Assembly (NCBI GenBank): GCA_934466455.1
Contig: CAKSLF010000003.1
Span: 105,949 to 169,948 of the forward strand
Reading direction: 5' to 3'
Length of the DNA stretch: 64,000 nt
DNA from: an uncultured Oscillospiraceae bacterium
Lineage (GTDB): Bacteria; Bacillota; Clostridia; Oscillospirales; Ruminococcaceae
Positions within the stretch are counted from its first letter, which is position 1, and each line of letters starts with the position of its first letter. Below the pieces are notes generated by a model. It saw nothing but the letters and a program-made list of their open reading frames with translations. It was not told the origin of the DNA and searched no databases. The position numbers and the translations under genes were made by a program. This document shows positions 62,412 through 64,000 of the stretch, in pieces.

Positions 62412-64000
62412 ATGAAAAAACTATTGTCCCTTTTGCTGGCGGCGATAATGGTTTTGGGCATTGTCGCAGTTCCCGCCTTTGCGGATGCGACCGTTGCACT
62501 TACCGTTACAGGCGTTGGCGCAACCGTTAAACCCGGCGATGAATTTACGGCTGAACTTAGAGTTCCTAAGTTTAGCGACCCTGTTTCCGGCTATGAACTG
62601 CACATCAATTTTGAGAAGAAAATACTCGAAGTAACCGATGTTCAGTTTACCGGATATAAAAGCATGGTCACTAATGCCGAAGAAGCGAACAAATCCAACC
62701 CGGAATCCAATGTCGGCAGCGTTGTTTCGACTATGGCTGAATATGAAAACACTGTTTTAGCTGAAGACTTGGTTTTTACCGTTAAATTCAAGGTTCGCAG
62801 CGATGCGGCCTCCGGAACCTATGACAAGCTTGTTTGGATAAACGAAGAAGCAACCGCATTCGGAACCGAAGACGGCGGAAATATTACCGTAAACTTTGGC
62901 AACAAGACCTTTGGCGCAAAGGTAGAGGGCGGAAACACCACTGTCATTCCGGAGGGCGCACCCTTTACCGCAGTGTATACCGACATTGAGGGAGCACCGG
63001 TTACCGTCACCAAGCAGGATGGGAAGGTAAGCTATGATCCATACGGCGGAGAAATCGATCACTGGCATATAGTAATACCTGAAAACGCAACAAAACTGTA
63101 TATCACTTATCCAAAAGATTCCGTTCTTAGCGGTATTGATGGCTACCTTAATGATGCCTTTGTTGTATGGGGTTATACAAGGACTTATAATATAACCTAC
63201 AATGAGGCTTCCGTAGGGTATTATACATTCAAAAATGTTACCGATGACGGAGATTTCGTTACTCTCGCAATAGATCCTTCCGAATTTGTCGGTGAGTTTG
63301 ACGGTGTTGATGGCGATGGCGATCCTTACAAGTATACCAAAGGCTTTACCCCTGAAGATAAGGCGTATAAGCCAACGGGTCATATCACCGTTGAATATGG
63401 CGAAGCCTATACCGAAGATGCACCTGTCATTCCGGAGGGCGCACCTTTTACCGCAGTGTATACCGATATTGAGGGAGCACCGGTTACCGTCACCAAAAAG
63501 GACGGAAAGGAAGACTATACCGAAATAAACAGAGACTATGACGGAGGAGAAACCGATCGCTGGCATATAGTAGTACCTGAAAACGCCCAAAAGCTGTACC
63601 TTGTCTATCCCAAGTCCGCAGTTAAATATCTTAATGACGATTATACAAAAATGGCTATGGGATACCAGAAATACTATTATGTCGGATCCGATCAAGTTGA
63701 TAAGGGACTCTTTCAGGCAGAAGACTTTGAGATCAAGGACGAAAATATAATTATTGCCATAAAGCCCAACGAATTTGTCGGTGTAAAGCAAATAACAAAT
63801 CCGATGGGTGGGGTAATTAAGTACACAAGAGGCTTTACCTTCAGAGATAACAATGATAAGGCAACGGGTCATATCACCATTGAATATGGCGAAGCTTATT
63901 ATTCCGATGAAGATGCGGCAAAAGCCGTTGACAATCTTATCGCAGCAATCGGCAAGGTTGAATTTACCGACGAGAGCAAGGGAAAGATTGACGCCGCAAG
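62412..64000 (+). CDS. Exported cohesin-like protein with tandem repeats, 3' end outside window
   Basis: The frame stays open to the last base; 529 residues are visible. A signal peptide (MKKLLSLLLAAIMVLGIVAV, cleavage after AFA) is followed by a cohesin-like domain at about 27-170 (VKPGDEFTAELRVP, GYELHINFEKKILEV, VGSVVSTMAE, LVFTVKFKV). Two copies of a 161-residue repeat follow (177-337, 338-498), each with PEGAPFTAVYTDIEGAPVTV, a WHIV motif and TGHITVEYGEAY-like ends. A helical stretch begins at about 495 (DEDAAKAVDNLIAAIG). It starts 46 nt after the dockerin gene with AGGAAAGAGG, so the pair is probably one operon under the cobalamin riboswitch. The cohesin could bind the neighbour's dockerin. 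Confidence 0.85.
   Translation, partial: MKKLLSLLLAAIMVLGIVAVPAFADATVALTVTGVGATVKPGDEFTAELRVPKFSDPVSGYELHINFEKKILEVTDVQFTGYKSMVTNAEEANKSNPESNVGSVVSTMAEYENTVLAEDLVFTVKFKVRSDAASGTYDKLVWINEEATAFGTEDGGNITVNFGNKTFGAKVEGGNTTVIPEGAPFTAVYTDIEGAPVTVTKQDGKVSYDPYGGEIDHWHIVIPENATKLYITYPKDSVLSGIDGYLNDAFVVWGYTRTYNITYNEASVGYYTFKNVTDDGDFVTLAIDPSEFVGEFDGVDGDGDPYKYTKGFTPEDKAYKPTGHITVEYGEAYTEDAPVIPEGAPFTAVYTDIEGAPVTVTKKDGKEDYTEINRDYDGGETDRWHIVVPENAQKLYLVYPKSAVKYLNDDYTKMAMGYQKYYYVGSDQVDKGLFQAEDFEIKDENIIIAIKPNEFVGVKQITNPMGGVIKYTRGFTFRDNNDKATGHITIEYGEAYYSDEDAAKAVDNLIAAIGKVEFTDESKGKIDAA
62942..63013 (+). repeat. Near-identical 72-bp direct repeat, copy 1
   Basis: This DNA (TGTCATTCCGGAGGGCGCAC and onward) recurs at 63425-63496 with very few changes. 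The offset is 483 bp, exactly 161 codons, and marks the start of each protein repeat. The low divergence suggests recent duplication or gene conversion. Confidence 0.85.
63425..63496 (+). repeat. Near-identical 72-bp direct repeat, copy 2
   Basis: Second copy of the segment at 62942-63013, beginning the second 161-residue protein repeat. The rest of each repeat is more diverged than this block. Confidence 0.85.

Overview
The window looks like chromosome from a low-to-mid GC, spore-forming member of the Clostridia, most likely an Oscillospirales/Ruminococcaceae-type gut Firmicute. The evidence is strong AGGAGG ribosome-binding sites, a spoIIAA-spoIIAB-sigF operon, an S10-spc-alpha ribosomal operon in Firmicutes order, a zinc-type S14, glmU-prs and MOP flippase-mazG-rqcP neighbourhoods as in Bacillus, and dockerin/cohesin surface proteins at the right end. 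I saw no rRNA, IS element, prophage or CRISPR array.

Layout. 1-2.3 kb: the 3' part of glmU, then prs. 2.3-11.4 kb, minus strand: a salvage pair (ade, pncB), a MATE exporter, ftsH, tRNA-Ala(GGC), a class-B-like sortase and a putative 10-TM heavy-metal exporter. 11.7-16.75 kb: a complete branched-chain amino acid ABC operon (livJHMGF). 16.8-24.6 kb: recJ, relA/spoT, dtd, a metallo-beta-lactamase-fold hydrolase, hemZ and a nucleoside kinase. 24.6-27.4 kb: a small acidic coiled-coil protein, purine nucleoside phosphorylase and an MTA/SAH deaminase-type amidohydrolase. 27.4-31.7 kb: a flippase, mazG, HU, rqcP and an SdpR/SdpI-like pair. 31.75-47.9 kb: a repeat-bearing upstream region and a 400-nt leader, then 32 genes from rpsJ to rplQ. 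47.9-57.2 kb: a ZIP metal transporter, a membrane-bound HTH protein, an FAD protein, spoIIAA-AB-sigF, feoB, and a copper P-type ATPase with a fused CopZ-like domain. 57.4-64 kb: tRNA-Lys(TTT), a cobalamin riboswitch, a 1436-residue exported protein ending in a dockerin, and an exported cohesin-like protein cut by the window end.

Most genes are housekeeping and fit together by pathway: purine and NAD salvage (prs, pncB, ade, punA, amidohydrolase), the stringent response and translation quality control (relA, dtd, rqcP), translation and secretion (the ribosomal cluster with secY), metal handling (ZIP, feoB, copA, the 10-TM exporter) and early forespore gene control (spoIIA).

The most interesting part is the right end. 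A cobalamin riboswitch with its own promoter and intrinsic terminator precedes a large surface protein rather than a transporter. That protein carries a region resembling the DUF4430/transcobalamin-like beta-grasp fold and a C-terminal dockerin, and the next gene encodes a cohesin-like protein. This suggests a B12-regulated, cohesin-dockerin-assembled corrinoid capture system at the surface of a Gram-positive cell. Two other patterns deserve attention. The oligomer TGAGCAC/GTGCTCA (extended CCGTGCTCA) is strongly over-represented and occurs inside terminators and gene-end regions. Four copies of an AACACCCGG-type repeat lie upstream of the ribosomal operon promoter.
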